Assembly (NCBI GenBank): GCA_030665885.1
Contig: DAOUYY010000004.1
Span: forward strand, 1-34,275
Reading direction: 5' to 3'
Origin: Fidelibacterota bacterium
GTDB lineage: Bacteria > Fidelibacterota > UBA2242
DNA: 34,275 nucleotides
Each line of letters begins with the position of its first letter. Position 1 is the stretch's first letter. Under the pieces are notes generated by a model. The model was given only the letters and a program-made list of their open reading frames with translations, was not told where the DNA came from and made no database searches. The position numbers and the translations under genes were made by a program. This document shows positions 1 to 7,161 of this stretch, in pieces.

Positions 1-921
1 CTCTGTTGTTATTAAGAATTCGCAGCTGTTGGATTTCGCATCTTCGATTAATGAATTAATCTCCTTTTCATTGTATTTATGATGGTCGCGAAATTTTTTA
101 GTGATAAGTTTTGAATTATTGAGTTTTTTGATGGTGTCAAAAAACTGCTGTGGATTTCCTAATCCACAAAAAGCAAAAATAGAGTGTCCTTCCAATTCCT
201 CAAGATTCAGCGTGTTTCCACTCGATGCAATCACAATTTTTTCAATAGAAATAGGGGAGCAATACTGTTTTAAATCAAGGCGTTTCTCCCTGAAAAATTT
301 TTTGTAGTTATCTGGAATTGCATCAGTTCTTGTAAACACCAATAGCGAGGCTCTTTTTAGTCCATGCCACGATTCGCGCAATTTCCCTGCTGGCAGGACT
401 TTCTCTTTATATGGATTAGAGTAAGCATCCCAGAGTAAGATATTCAGGTCTCTTGATAGACGCCTGTGTTGATATCCATCATCCATAATTAGAATTGTGC
501 AGTTATATTTCTCAATTGCTGTTTTTCCTGCAGCTACTTTATCCCTATCAGCAATTATCACGGCATCTTTTATTTTACAAGCAATGAGGTGCGGTTCATC
601 TCCAGAGATATCTGGAGATACTAACGGACCTTTTCCGGTAGAAACTATGATCTGTTCTTTCCCCTTTCTTCTATAACCGCGTGATATAATTCCCACTTTA
701 TAGCCTGAGTTCTGGAGAAATATAGAGAGGCTGATTACAAAGGGGGTTTTACCCGTTCCGCCGGCTGTGATGTTGCCCACAGAAATTACCGGCACGGAGA
801 GTTTTTCTGTTTTCAAGATGTTTTTATCATAGAGCCAATTTCTTATTGAGGTGGCTATCACGTAAGGGAAAGCGATAATGTTAAGAAACAATTTAAAGAT
901 CGCTTTAATGCTTAACCTCAT
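1..921 (-). CDS. lpxK: Tetraacyldisaccharide 4'-kinase LpxK, C-terminus cut by window edge
   Basis: LpxK phosphorylates the 4' position of the lipid A disaccharide at the inner membrane, giving lipid IVA. The minus-strand frame is open from an ATG at 921-919 to base 1, 307 codons, against about 330-350 for the family, so only the last part is missing. The P-loop is visible near residues 45-58 as VGNITAGGTGKTP, the LpxK form of Walker A, after a hydrophobic N-terminal membrane segment. The final visible residues include LITTE, which matches the C-terminal region of LpxK. The start overlaps the end of the DUF374 gene by 17 bases, which implies translational coupling in the lipid A operon. The gene was identified by direct translation of the minus strand. 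Confidence 0.93.
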   Translation of the reverse strand, partial: MRLSIKAIFKLFLNIIAFPYVIATSIRNWLYDKNILKTEKLSVPVISVGNITAGGTGKTPFVISLSIFLQNSGYKVGIISRGYRRKGKEQIIVSTGKGPLVSPDISGDEPHLIACKIKDAVIIADRDKVAAGKTAIEKYNCTILIMDDGYQHRRLSRDLNILLWDAYSNPYKEKVLPAGKLRESWHGLKRASLLVFTRTDAIPDNYKKFFREKRLDLKQYCSPISIEKIVIASSGNTLNLEELEGHSIFAFCGLGNPQQFFDTIKKLNNSKLITKKFRDHHKYNEKEINSLIEDAKSNSCEFLITTE

Positions 922-1555
922 ATTCAGATAAATTTTGCACATAATTAATTTTTTCAGAAACTTGATCAGCGAGAAGTTCTAGATTGCAGCTTTCATTTTT
1001 TTGTAGTTTAATGGGTTCTCCGAAGACCACTACAATTTTAGAGAACGCTTTAGGTTGATGAAAATTGTCCCAGCTGTTGAATACCCTGTTTCTCGAAGCA
1101 GAAGCACCCAGGGGAATTATGGAAGCGCCCGCTTTTTGTATGATTTTTAATGTTCCAATCTTCACCTTTTTCTCGGGTCCCCTCGGGCCATCGGGGGTTA
1201 GGACAACGAGATTTTTTGGCTGTTTGAGAGTTCTTAACAATTCAGTAGCGGCAGCAATTGGCTTTCGTTTGCTTGAACCCCTGAGCGGAGTGTAGCCAAG
1301 CCGTTTGCCGATTCGAGATAGAATTTCTGCATCAGAGTGAAGACCAATAAGAGGAATTACACGATATTTTCTTAAATAATAGAACGGTATAAGCAAATGA
1401 GAGTGCCAGGACATAATTACTGAGCCGGATGATTCTTTCGATGTTTTAGATAGATTTTCTACACCAAGTTCTTTAAATCGGCATGTTGAAAAAAGTATGT
1501 GAAGAGGTAAATGTCCCCAATTACACACCATTTTTTCTAATAAATTAGGTTTCAT
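905..1555 (-). CDS. DUF374 lysophospholipid-acyltransferase-like protein, lipid A operon
   Basis: This is a protein of the LPLAT superfamily, DUF374 branch. Such proteins are membrane-associated acyltransferases often coded beside lipid A or Kdo genes, where they may add secondary acyl chains; the substrate here is inferred from context only. Visible motifs are SWHSHLLIPF (the acyltransferase histidine), RGSSKRKP and TPDGPRGP, the signature blocks of the family. The frame extends upstream to a TTG at 1591, but that extension lies inside lpxB. The ATG at 1555 starts 4 bases after the lpxB stop, so I prefer it, giving 216 residues. The 3' end overlaps lpxK by 17 bases. No LpxL-type gene is visible in the window, so this enzyme could fill that role. 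Confidence 0.85.
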   Translation of the reverse strand: MKPNLLEKMVCNWGHLPLHILFSTCRFKELGVENLSKTSKESSGSVIMSWHSHLLIPFYYLRKYRVIPLIGLHSDAEILSRIGKRLGYTPLRGSSKRKPIAAATELLRTLKQPKNLVVLTPDGPRGPEKKVKIGTLKIIQKAGASIIPLGASASRNRVFNSWDNFHQPKAFSKIVVVFGEPIKLQKNESCNLELLADQVSEKINYVQNLSEYEVKH

Positions 1556-1559
1556 TTTC

Positions 1560-2702
1560 TTAGATATTAGCCTTACGAATGTAATCAACAATAATTCTAG
1601 CAGCTCTTTTCGATGCGCCGGGTTGACCGAGCTTCTTTTTTACCTCTTTAAAAAAACTCTTCATCTCTTTTTGGAGATCTTGACTTTCAAGAATTTTATT
1701 AGCCTCTTTTGCAATGTTTTTAGGTGTTGCATGATGCTGGATGAGTTCGGTTATACCTTGCCTTCCAGCAATCAAATTTGCTGCAGCAATGTATGGGACT
1801 TTAATGATCCTCCTTCCCAGCCAATAGGAAAGTGGCGATAGCTTATAAATTACAACCATCGGAGTTTGGTGAATTGCTGCCTCTAATGATGCAGTGCCTG
1901 ATGATACAATAAGTAAATCGGAATATTGCATAATCCCATCATTTTCGTCTTTTATCCAGTGCAGCCATTTATATGGAAACCTCTCTTTATATCGTTCGAT
2001 ATTAATTTCCGGAGCGATAGCAACTACCGCAAGCATTTTTGGATCATCTTTTCGCAAAAAATCAACAGATTTTATCATAACAGGAAGATGTCTTTCAACC
2101 TCTTGTTTTCGACTCCCTGGAAAAAGACCGATTAGATTAGAAGCTCTATTTAATATGTTTTGAAGGTGTTCTGAAATTTCCCGTTTTTTATTAATGTGGC
2201 TGTCGAGTAGCGGATGTCCGATAAAAGTAGCATTTACTCCGCGTTCTTTATACCAGCCTTCTTCGAAAGGAAGAATACAGAGAACTTCCTTCGTATATTT
2301 TTTTATTTTTTCAACTCTTGATTGATGCCATGCCCAGACTTGAGGGCTAATAAAATATATTGCAGGTACCCGTCGCTTGTACGCTGATTTCGCTAAGCGA
2401 AGATTAAATCCGGGATAATCTATGAGTATAATGAGATCGGGTTTCTCTTTATCAATGAAGATAAGAGTGTGTCGCCAAATATTTTTTATGACAGATAGAT
2501 GTTTTATAACTTCGACAAAGCCCATAAATGCAGTGTCTCGAATATGATACAGAAGCTTGGCACCGTAGCGAGCCATATTATCACCGCCAATAGCAGATAT
2601 TGATATGTTTGGCTCTAGTTTTTTTATCTCTTTAATGAGATTTCCGCCGTGGACGTCGCCGGATAGTTCCCCGGCTGAGATAAATATTTTATTTGATGAC
2701 AT
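1560..2702 (-). CDS. lpxB: Lipid-A-disaccharide synthase LpxB
   Basis: LpxB, a GT19 glycosyltransferase, joins UDP-2,3-diacylglucosamine and lipid X into the tetraacyl disaccharide of lipid A on the cytoplasmic face of the inner membrane. The protein has 380 residues, the usual length. The N-terminus carries the diagnostic SAGELSGDVHGGNL block. Further family motifs are YFISPQVWAWHQSR, FIGHPLLD, GLFPGSRKQEV and SSGTASLEAA in the nucleotide-sugar-binding half. The ATG start lies inside the end of the upstream methyltransferase-like gene, a 14-base overlap. The stop is 4 bases before the preferred start of the DUF374 gene, so the operon is very compact. Confidence 0.97.
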   Translation of the reverse strand: MSSNKIFISAGELSGDVHGGNLIKEIKKLEPNISISAIGGDNMARYGAKLLYHIRDTAFMGFVEVIKHLSVIKNIWRHTLIFIDKEKPDLIILIDYPGFNLRLAKSAYKRRVPAIYFISPQVWAWHQSRVEKIKKYTKEVLCILPFEEGWYKERGVNATFIGHPLLDSHINKKREISEHLQNILNRASNLIGLFPGSRKQEVERHLPVMIKSVDFLRKDDPKMLAVVAIAPEINIERYKERFPYKWLHWIKDENDGIMQYSDLLIVSSGTASLEAAIHQTPMVVIYKLSPLSYWLGRRIIKVPYIAAANLIAGRQGITELIQHHATPKNIAKEANKILESQDLQKEMKSFFKEVKKKLGQPGASKRAARIIVDYIRKANI

Positions 2703-3285
2703 GGAGTATATTTATTAAAATTTCTTTACTTATTATAATAGTAATGACTACAATGAAGGACTGAAGAGTTCTTCTTTCAGTGCGAAAAACTTTTTTACAG
2801 GGAAGTTTCTTTACACCCTGTTGCTTTCTCCAGGGAGTCAGCCTTGGAAATAATCTTGGAACGTTAGAGCAATACTCTTCATATTGTTTGCCGAAAATGT
2901 TTTTTAAAACTTTTTCTTCAAGAGATATTATGAGACCATATTGTACGGAGAAATATAAAAATGCTATTATGAAAAGAGGTAACACCCATGGACCACCTGC
3001 AAATAGAGCCACGCCTGCATATATCATAATATTGCCTAAGTAGAGCGGGTTGCGGACATAGGCAAAAGGTCCCCCAGTCGAAAGCTTTTTAGCGCCAACG
3101 TTTCTTGTTCTTGTTCTCCCGCCAGCCACCCTGACTCCATTTAACCGAATCCACTCGCCACTAAGAGCTAGTATTAAGCCCGAAATTACACCCCACCAGG
3201 TCATATTAGATTGGTATAATAAAACAAGGAAAAATGGTACGGGAGTGTATCCACGGTATTTGAAAATTATTTTTCTGAAATCCAT
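2689..3285 (-). CDS. Isoprenylcysteine carboxyl methyltransferase (ICMT)-family membrane protein
   Basis: A membrane protein of 198 residues from the ICMT/phospholipid-methyltransferase fold family. It has several hydrophobic segments (around residues 15-40, 75-120 and a last one near the C-terminus). The conserved S-adenosylmethionine-binding region runs from GPFAYVRNPLYLGN to FGKQYEEYCSNVPRLFP, with the characteristic RNP-Y-G and E-Y patterns. Bacterial members methylate varied lipids or small molecules, and the substrate is not predictable. Its place between the oxidoreductase and lpxB suggests a lipid or envelope substrate. Start and stop overlap both neighbours: TAATG with the upstream gene and 14 bases with lpxB. 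The basic C-terminal extension of about 50 residues with an added hydrophobic segment is unusual for the family. Confidence 0.82.
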   Translation of the reverse strand: MDFRKIIFKYRGYTPVPFFLVLLYQSNMTWWGVISGLILALSGEWIRLNGVRVAGGRTRTRNVGAKKLSTGGPFAYVRNPLYLGNIMIYAGVALFAGGPWVLPLFIIAFLYFSVQYGLIISLEEKVLKNIFGKQYEEYCSNVPRLFPRLTPWRKQQGVKKLPCKKVFRTERRTLQSFIVVITIIISKEILINILHVIK

Positions 3286-4289
3286 TATACCAGTTTCTTG
3301 AGATTTGACGATATCTGTTTTTCTATCTGAATTGCAACTTCAAGTGCTTTTTTGCCATCCTCACCTGTAACGAGGGGTAGTGTTCCGTTTTTGATCGAGT
3401 TGACAAAAGCTCTTAACTCTTCCAACATGGCGTTTGATTTACTGGTTTGAAGCTGCTCATAGAAAATTTTTCGCTTTTTATTATTTTTCGTTTCGATTTC
3501 AGTAATTGGAATTGCATTTTTATTTGTGATTTCGTCTTCATTTGATAATGAAAAGACCTCTGTCAGGTTCTTAAGAAAATCTATAGAGATATATGCGTTT
3601 CTCTGGAATACTCGGATTTTTCGCATACTTTTATTTGATACCCTGCTGGCAGTTATATTTGCGACGCAACCGTTTTTAAATTTAATTCTCGCATTAGCAA
3701 TGTCAATATTATCAGTTAATATAGGCGCTCCAGCCGCATCAATTCGGATGATAGGAGAATTTACCAGAGAGAGTATTATATCAATGTCATGTATCATCAA
3801 ATCCAGTATGACGGCAACGTCTGTTCCTCTTGGATTAAATTGGGAGATTCTGTGTGATTCGATAAAAAGTGGATTAATCTTGATTTTTTTTAAACTGGCA
3901 AGTGCAGGATTGAATCTTTCAATATGCCCGATCTGTAGAACGATGTTGTTATCCCTTGCCAATTTAATTACTTCATTCGCCTCTTCTATTGTTTGCATAA
4001 AAGGTTTTTCACAGAATATATGGACTTTTTTCTTTATAGCAGAAAGTGCAACATCATAATGTGCAACTGTTGGGACTACGATTGATACCCCGTCGCATTG
4101 TTCTAATAGAGTATTAAGAGAATTAAAAGACAGGATGTTTAGTTCTTTTGAAATCTCCTTTGAACGCTTTTTATCTGAATCATAAAATCCAACGAAATCT
4201 ACTTCTGGAAGATTCTTAAGATTTTTTATGTGCATTTTCCCAAGGTGACCGGCACCAACAACTCCAATTTTTATTATCTCGTTTCCCAT
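3285..4289 (-). CDS. Gfo/Idh/MocA-family oxidoreductase heading the lipid A operon
   Basis: An NAD(P)-dependent oxidoreductase of 334 residues. The N-terminal Rossmann motif is GVVGAGHLGKMH. The sugar-dehydrogenase signature FCEKPFMQT (EKP lysine) follows near residue 95, then the substrate-domain region HIERFNPA. Relatives encoded beside lpxA or lpxB include GnnA, which oxidises UDP-GlcNAc at C3 so that GnnB can install an amino group and give amide-linked lipid A. That role is possible here, but no GnnB aminotransferase is visible, so it stays a hypothesis. This is the first gene of the visible minus-strand operon and overlaps the next one by a single base (TAATG). The ATG at 4289 is preceded by an AAAAGG ribosome-binding sequence. 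Confidence 0.88.
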   Translation of the reverse strand: MGNEIIKIGVVGAGHLGKMHIKNLKNLPEVDFVGFYDSDKKRSKEISKELNILSFNSLNTLLEQCDGVSIVVPTVAHYDVALSAIKKKVHIFCEKPFMQTIEEANEVIKLARDNNIVLQIGHIERFNPALASLKKIKINPLFIESHRISQFNPRGTDVAVILDLMIHDIDIILSLVNSPIIRIDAAGAPILTDNIDIANARIKFKNGCVANITASRVSNKSMRKIRVFQRNAYISIDFLKNLTEVFSLSNEDEITNKNAIPITEIETKNNKKRKIFYEQLQTSKSNAMLEELRAFVNSIKNGTLPLVTGEDGKKALEVAIQIEKQISSNLKKLV

Positions 4290-4345
4290 AACCTTTTGTG
4301 AATATAACTACTGGAGAACAATTTTCAAAAGATATCCCTATATTT

Positions 4346-4384
4346 TCGAAGCAGATCTTTCCCATCGGGATCTCGTTAAGGCGC
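4346..4384. repeat. Dispersed GC-rich hairpin repeat, copy A
   Basis: In the 227-bp divergent intergenic region between the lipid A operon and the 5'-nucleotidase remnant. It contains CCCATCGGGATCTC preceded by CGAAGC and CTTT. Nearly the same arrangement occurs at 31268-31296, so this is a dispersed repeat. The rest of the region is AT-rich; a TATAAT-like hexamer at 4460-4465 lacks a convincing -35 partner. Confidence 0.6.
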
Positions 4385-4516
4385 GGTACAGATATCCATT
4401 TTAAGTTGTAACTTGTGTATTACGTGAGATTTGTTAAAATTATTGATTTTACCGTACTATATAATGAAATTGAATTGGATGTAAACATATAAATGTTTTA
4501 GAAGAGAGGGCATGAG

Positions 4517-4801
4517 TTGAAAAAGGAGAAATTATTTACATTTATAATCGTTACAATTATTGCTTATGGGTCCCTGTCCTTTTCTGCACAACCGGAAGAG
4601 ACAGTAATAATTCATTGGAATGATTTTCATGCCGCAAATGTTTCATATAAACCGATTTATGAAAATCCTGGAGGTATCTTTGTGGGTGGGTATGCTAACC
4701 TCGCAGGATATATTGATTCTTTGAAGGGGATATATCCTGAGGCAATCACATTAAATGCCGGCGATGATTATCAGGGCTCGTATCGCATAACTTCTCCGTA
4801 G
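4517..4801 (+). pseudogene. 5'-nucleotidase/UshA-family metallophosphatase, N-terminal fragment
   Basis: The 94 residues begin with a clear signal peptide (MKKEKLFTF, then a hydrophobic stretch ending in SFSAQ). Next comes the first metal-binding block of the periplasmic 5'-nucleotidase/2',3'-cyclic phosphodiesterase family: HWNDFHAANV, GGYANLAGYI and LNAGDDYQGS. Full-length relatives have about 500 residues or more, so over 80 percent of the gene is missing, including the remaining metal ligands and the substrate domain. The frame ends exactly where a short palindrome (CATCCTTCGGATAT) begins, 37 bases before the left end of the insertion sequence. No 3' remainder is recognisable beyond the element, which suggests a deletion. 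The start is a TTG with GAGAGGG upstream. Confidence 0.8.
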
Positions 4802-4822
4802 CATCCTTCGGATATCTCCCCA
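4798..4822. repeat. Short palindromic repeat at gene breakpoint
   Basis: The palindrome ATCC-TTC-GGAT followed by ATCTCCCC lies at the point where the 5'-nucleotidase reading frame loses homology. Its core matches the 22-nt insert in the transposase gene (ATCCC-TTC-GGGAT), one base pair shorter. It belongs to the dispersed hairpin family of this window. Confidence 0.55.
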
Positions 4823-4837
4823 TAATTGATTAATTAC

Positions 4838-4854
4838 TGAGTCCACTTAAAAAA
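4838..4854 (+). repeat. Left terminal inverted repeat of the IS1182-like element
   Basis: Reads TGAGTCCACTTAAAAAA. It is the inverse of 6739-6755 with one mismatch in 17 bases. It marks the left end of the element, 4 bases after the sequence TTAAT. Confidence 0.85.
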
Positions 4855-5160
4855 GGTCAATATCCAACAAAGATATATCAAAGATGAAAAGATAAGATTC
4901 CACATAATATAGGTTTTTGATAATCATAAGATTAGTTGATAAATATCTTGGAAAATCAAGGGATAACAGTTATCTTATCATGTTGATAAATATGAGGATA
5001 TGATATGTTTAAAGAGAACAATAAACATCGGCAAAAGCAGTTATTTAGTTTTGATTACTTTCTCCCTGAGAAGAAGCGTAAAAAGCTTAAAGAGTCAAAA
5101 GAGTATGCCTTTTATCAGTTAATATTATGCAAAATAGATGAGAAGATATTTTCGGTTCTT

Positions 5161-5182
5161 TGTCATAGACATCCCTTCGGGA
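5161..5182. repeat. 22-nt hairpin insertion inside the transposase gene
   Basis: Removing exactly these 22 bases joins FSVL to YSDKKSRPN, the expected continuous family sequence. The insert carries the palindrome ATCCC-TTC-GGGAT, whose last T is the first base after the insert. The same core occurs in variant form at 4801, 4361, 8370, 8632 and 31281-31307. It therefore looks like a member of a very small dispersed repeat family captured after insertion. Confidence 0.7.
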
Positions 5183-6536
5183 TATTCAGATAAGAAAAGT
5201 CGTCCCAATGCTCCTATAAACGTAATGCTTAGTTCATTAATACTGAAGGAGAAGAATGGTTGGAGTTACAAACAGTTATTAGACCGGATAGATTTTGATA
5301 TAAAGATTCGGACTGCTCTGGGTTTGCAAGGATTGGAGGAGACTCCATTTACCGAGCCTACGATATTTGATTTTCAAAATCGCTTAAATGATTACAATAT
5401 AAAGCATGGGGTAAACCTAATTGAGCAGGTATTTGATAGATTAACCAATAAGCAATTAGAGGATTTAAATGTAAGAGCTGATATACAACGCTCTGATTCC
5501 TTTTTAGTTGCTAGTAATATACGGAAATACAGCAGGCTGCAACTTTTAATTGAGGGGATTTTACGTTTTTATCGTGTACTTAAGGATGAGGAGAAGGAAA
5601 GTATAAATTCTCTAATATCCAGTTATTTAGATAAGAAAACATCTGGCAGATATATATATGACTTATCTCGAGATGATATACCGAAAGAGTTTGAAAACAT
5701 AGGTAGGATATATTTGGAGATTATAGAGATATTCAGAAACAATTACCAGGATGTGGAGATCTATAAGATACTTGAGAGACTTTTTGAGGAGCATTTTACA
5801 GTAGTAGAGGAAAAGGTTTCCATAAAATCCACAGATGAATTATCCAGCAGTATAATGCAATCTCCGGATGATTTAGATGCTACATATAGAAAGAAGAGGG
5901 ATCAAGAGAGTCGTGGTCAACTTGTTAATATTACAGAGACTGCCAATCCTGACAATGATATAAATCTGATTTGTGATATTTGCAATGCTCCTAATAATAA
6001 GGATGACTCAAAGATACTAAATGGTAGGATAGATAAGATAAAAGAGAAGACTCCTGAATTGACTGAGCTTCATACAGATGGTGCGTATGGTAGTGAGGAG
6101 AATGATAAGAAGATGGAGGAGTTAGAGATAAATCATATTCAAACTGGAGTAAGAGGACGGAAGAGCAAGGTATTAATTGAGATAGAGAAGAAAAGCGATT
6201 GCGAATATGAAGTATCCTGTCCAAATCAAGAGGTAAAATCGAGTCCTGCTAGAAAGCATTATAAGGCCTTATTTGACAATGAAATATGTGCAAATTGTAA
6301 ACTTAGGGATTCGTGTCCTACAATACTGTTAAAGAAAAATAATAAACGAGTGTATTATTTTACTGAAAAGGATTACTTGAAAAACAGTCGCCATAGGAAG
6401 ATATTAAAAATACCAGAAGAGCGGAGAAAACTTCGATCTAACGTGGAAGCAACGGTTAAGGAATTTAAAGACAGATTGAATCATAAGGGTAAACTGAAGG
6501 TTCGTGGAGCTTTCAAGACCAGCGTTTGGGCATATA

Positions 6537-6552
6537 TCCCGATTAGTCGGGA
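6537..6552. repeat. Hairpin at second transposase frame break
   Basis: TCCCGA-TTAG-TCGGGA, a six-pair stem with a four-base loop. It falls exactly where the transposase passes from one frame (SVWAY) to the next (INFGRMYRY). A similar hairpin, TCCCGAA-TT-TTCGGGA, occurs at 8753-8768. Confidence 0.65.
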
Positions 6553-6738
6553 CTATAAATTTTGGTCGTATGTACCGGTATACCAATATACACTCACTTG
6601 ATTTTTCTTCAATATTATCATTTTTCAAAGAGCATTTAAGTAATGTAACAAGAATTATTAACAAAGTTAGACTATCTTTGAAAGTACATCACAATTTTTG
6701 GACAAATCTTAAACTAAACCTCAATTCTCAGAAAATAG

Positions 6739-6755
6739 TTTCTTAAGTGGACTCA
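6739..6755 (-). repeat. Right terminal inverted repeat of the IS1182-like element
   Basis: Reads TTTCTTAAGTGGACTCA, the inverse of 4838-4854 with one mismatch. The transposase stop codon lies within it. Confidence 0.85.
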
Positions 6756-7161
6756 TATATTATTCCATAATAAAAAACATCCCCGTGAAATGGGGAAATC
6801 CGAAATTGAGACTCACGTCATGGAAAAGAATTTAGATGCTGTTCTTAGTCCTCTGGATGTACTGATTAGGCAGAAAGAAGATGATTAACTATATGAATAG
6901 GTAAATCTATCAGATGCTCGTGATCTTCTGTAAGAGAATTTCTTAAAATGTAGCGTCAATCCGGCTACCGACGGAATGCAAATTATACAGTTTGCATCTA
7001 CGTATTGGAAATACAATTCATATTTCATATAATATCCACCGGTATATTGATCTTTACTGACGCTTAAATTTGACTGGATGATACTGTGTATTTGTACCCG
7101 GTTTGTAAAAAAAGCTATTCTTGCTTAAATGGTGAATATAGGATTAACTTAACAGGAAATT
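6756..7161. other. Intergenic region before nadA with a degenerate reading frame
   Basis: No intact gene. A plus-strand frame starts at ATG 6790, codes 32 residues (MGKSEIETHV... ending RQKEDD) and stops at 6886. It then continues in the same frame through TAG at 6898 and TAA at 6931 to TAA at 7030, with protein-like stretches such as VNLSDARDLL. This may be a decayed gene, but I do not recognise the family. The region also holds a hairpin CCCCGTGAAATGGGG at 6781, an inverted repeat ATGCAAA/TTTGCAT around 6976-6998 and GTAGC/GGCTAC just before it. Any nadA promoter should lie in the last 100 bases; none is obvious. Confidence 0.4.

Larger units (their letters stand above)
5005..6746 (+). pseudogene. 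IS1182-family DDE transposase, two reading-frame breaks
   Basis: The gene reads in three successive frames. Residues 1-52 come from 5005-5160 and end FSVL. The main body, from YSDKKSRPN at 5183, runs to about 6535. The tail, INFGRMYRY onward, runs to the stop at 6746. The body has the N-terminal DUF772-type domain (SSLILKEKNGWSYKQLLDR), then the DDE catalytic set: D of QRSDS near base 5495, D of HTDGAYGS near 6077 and E of SNVEATVKEF near 6446. A Cys-rich insertion (CANCKLRDSC) lies before the last acid. The first break is an insertion of 22 bases (5161-5182), the second a palindrome at 6537-6552. Programmed frameshifting is unlikely because both breaks are palindromic inserts rather than slippery runs. 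Confidence 0.85.
4838..6755 (+). mobile_element. IS1182-like insertion sequence with 17-bp terminal inverted repeats
   Basis: The element is bounded by inverted repeats at 4838-4854 and 6739-6755. They share TGAGTCCACTTAA exactly, then agree at all but one of the next four bases. Between them lies a single DDE transposase gene, now frameshifted. The length of 1918 bp and the transposase type fit the IS1182 family. I see no direct target duplication next to the ends (left flank ...AATTAC, right flank TATATT...). The insertion is therefore old, or one flank was deleted together with the 3' part of the 5'-nucleotidase gene. The transposase stop at 6746 lies inside the right inverted repeat. Confidence 0.85.

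Noticed and set aside
905-1591. Longer form of the DUF374 protein starting at TTG 1591
   Set aside because: The extra 12 residues lie within lpxB coding sequence; the ATG at 1555 just after the lpxB stop is a better start.
3526-4059. 177-codon frame opposite the Gfo/Idh gene
   Set aside because: It is fully antisense to a clearly conserved enzyme and has no domain of its own.
6894-7040. Minus-strand frame before nadA with a HicB-like beginning (KYELYFQY)
   Set aside because: Only a few residues resemble HicB; the conserved GC and helix region is missing and the frame is short.
6955-7161. Riboswitch upstream of nadA
   Set aside because: Two small hairpins exist (GTAGC/GGCTAC and ATGCAAA/TTTGCAT), but I see no match to a known NAD-related riboswitch core.
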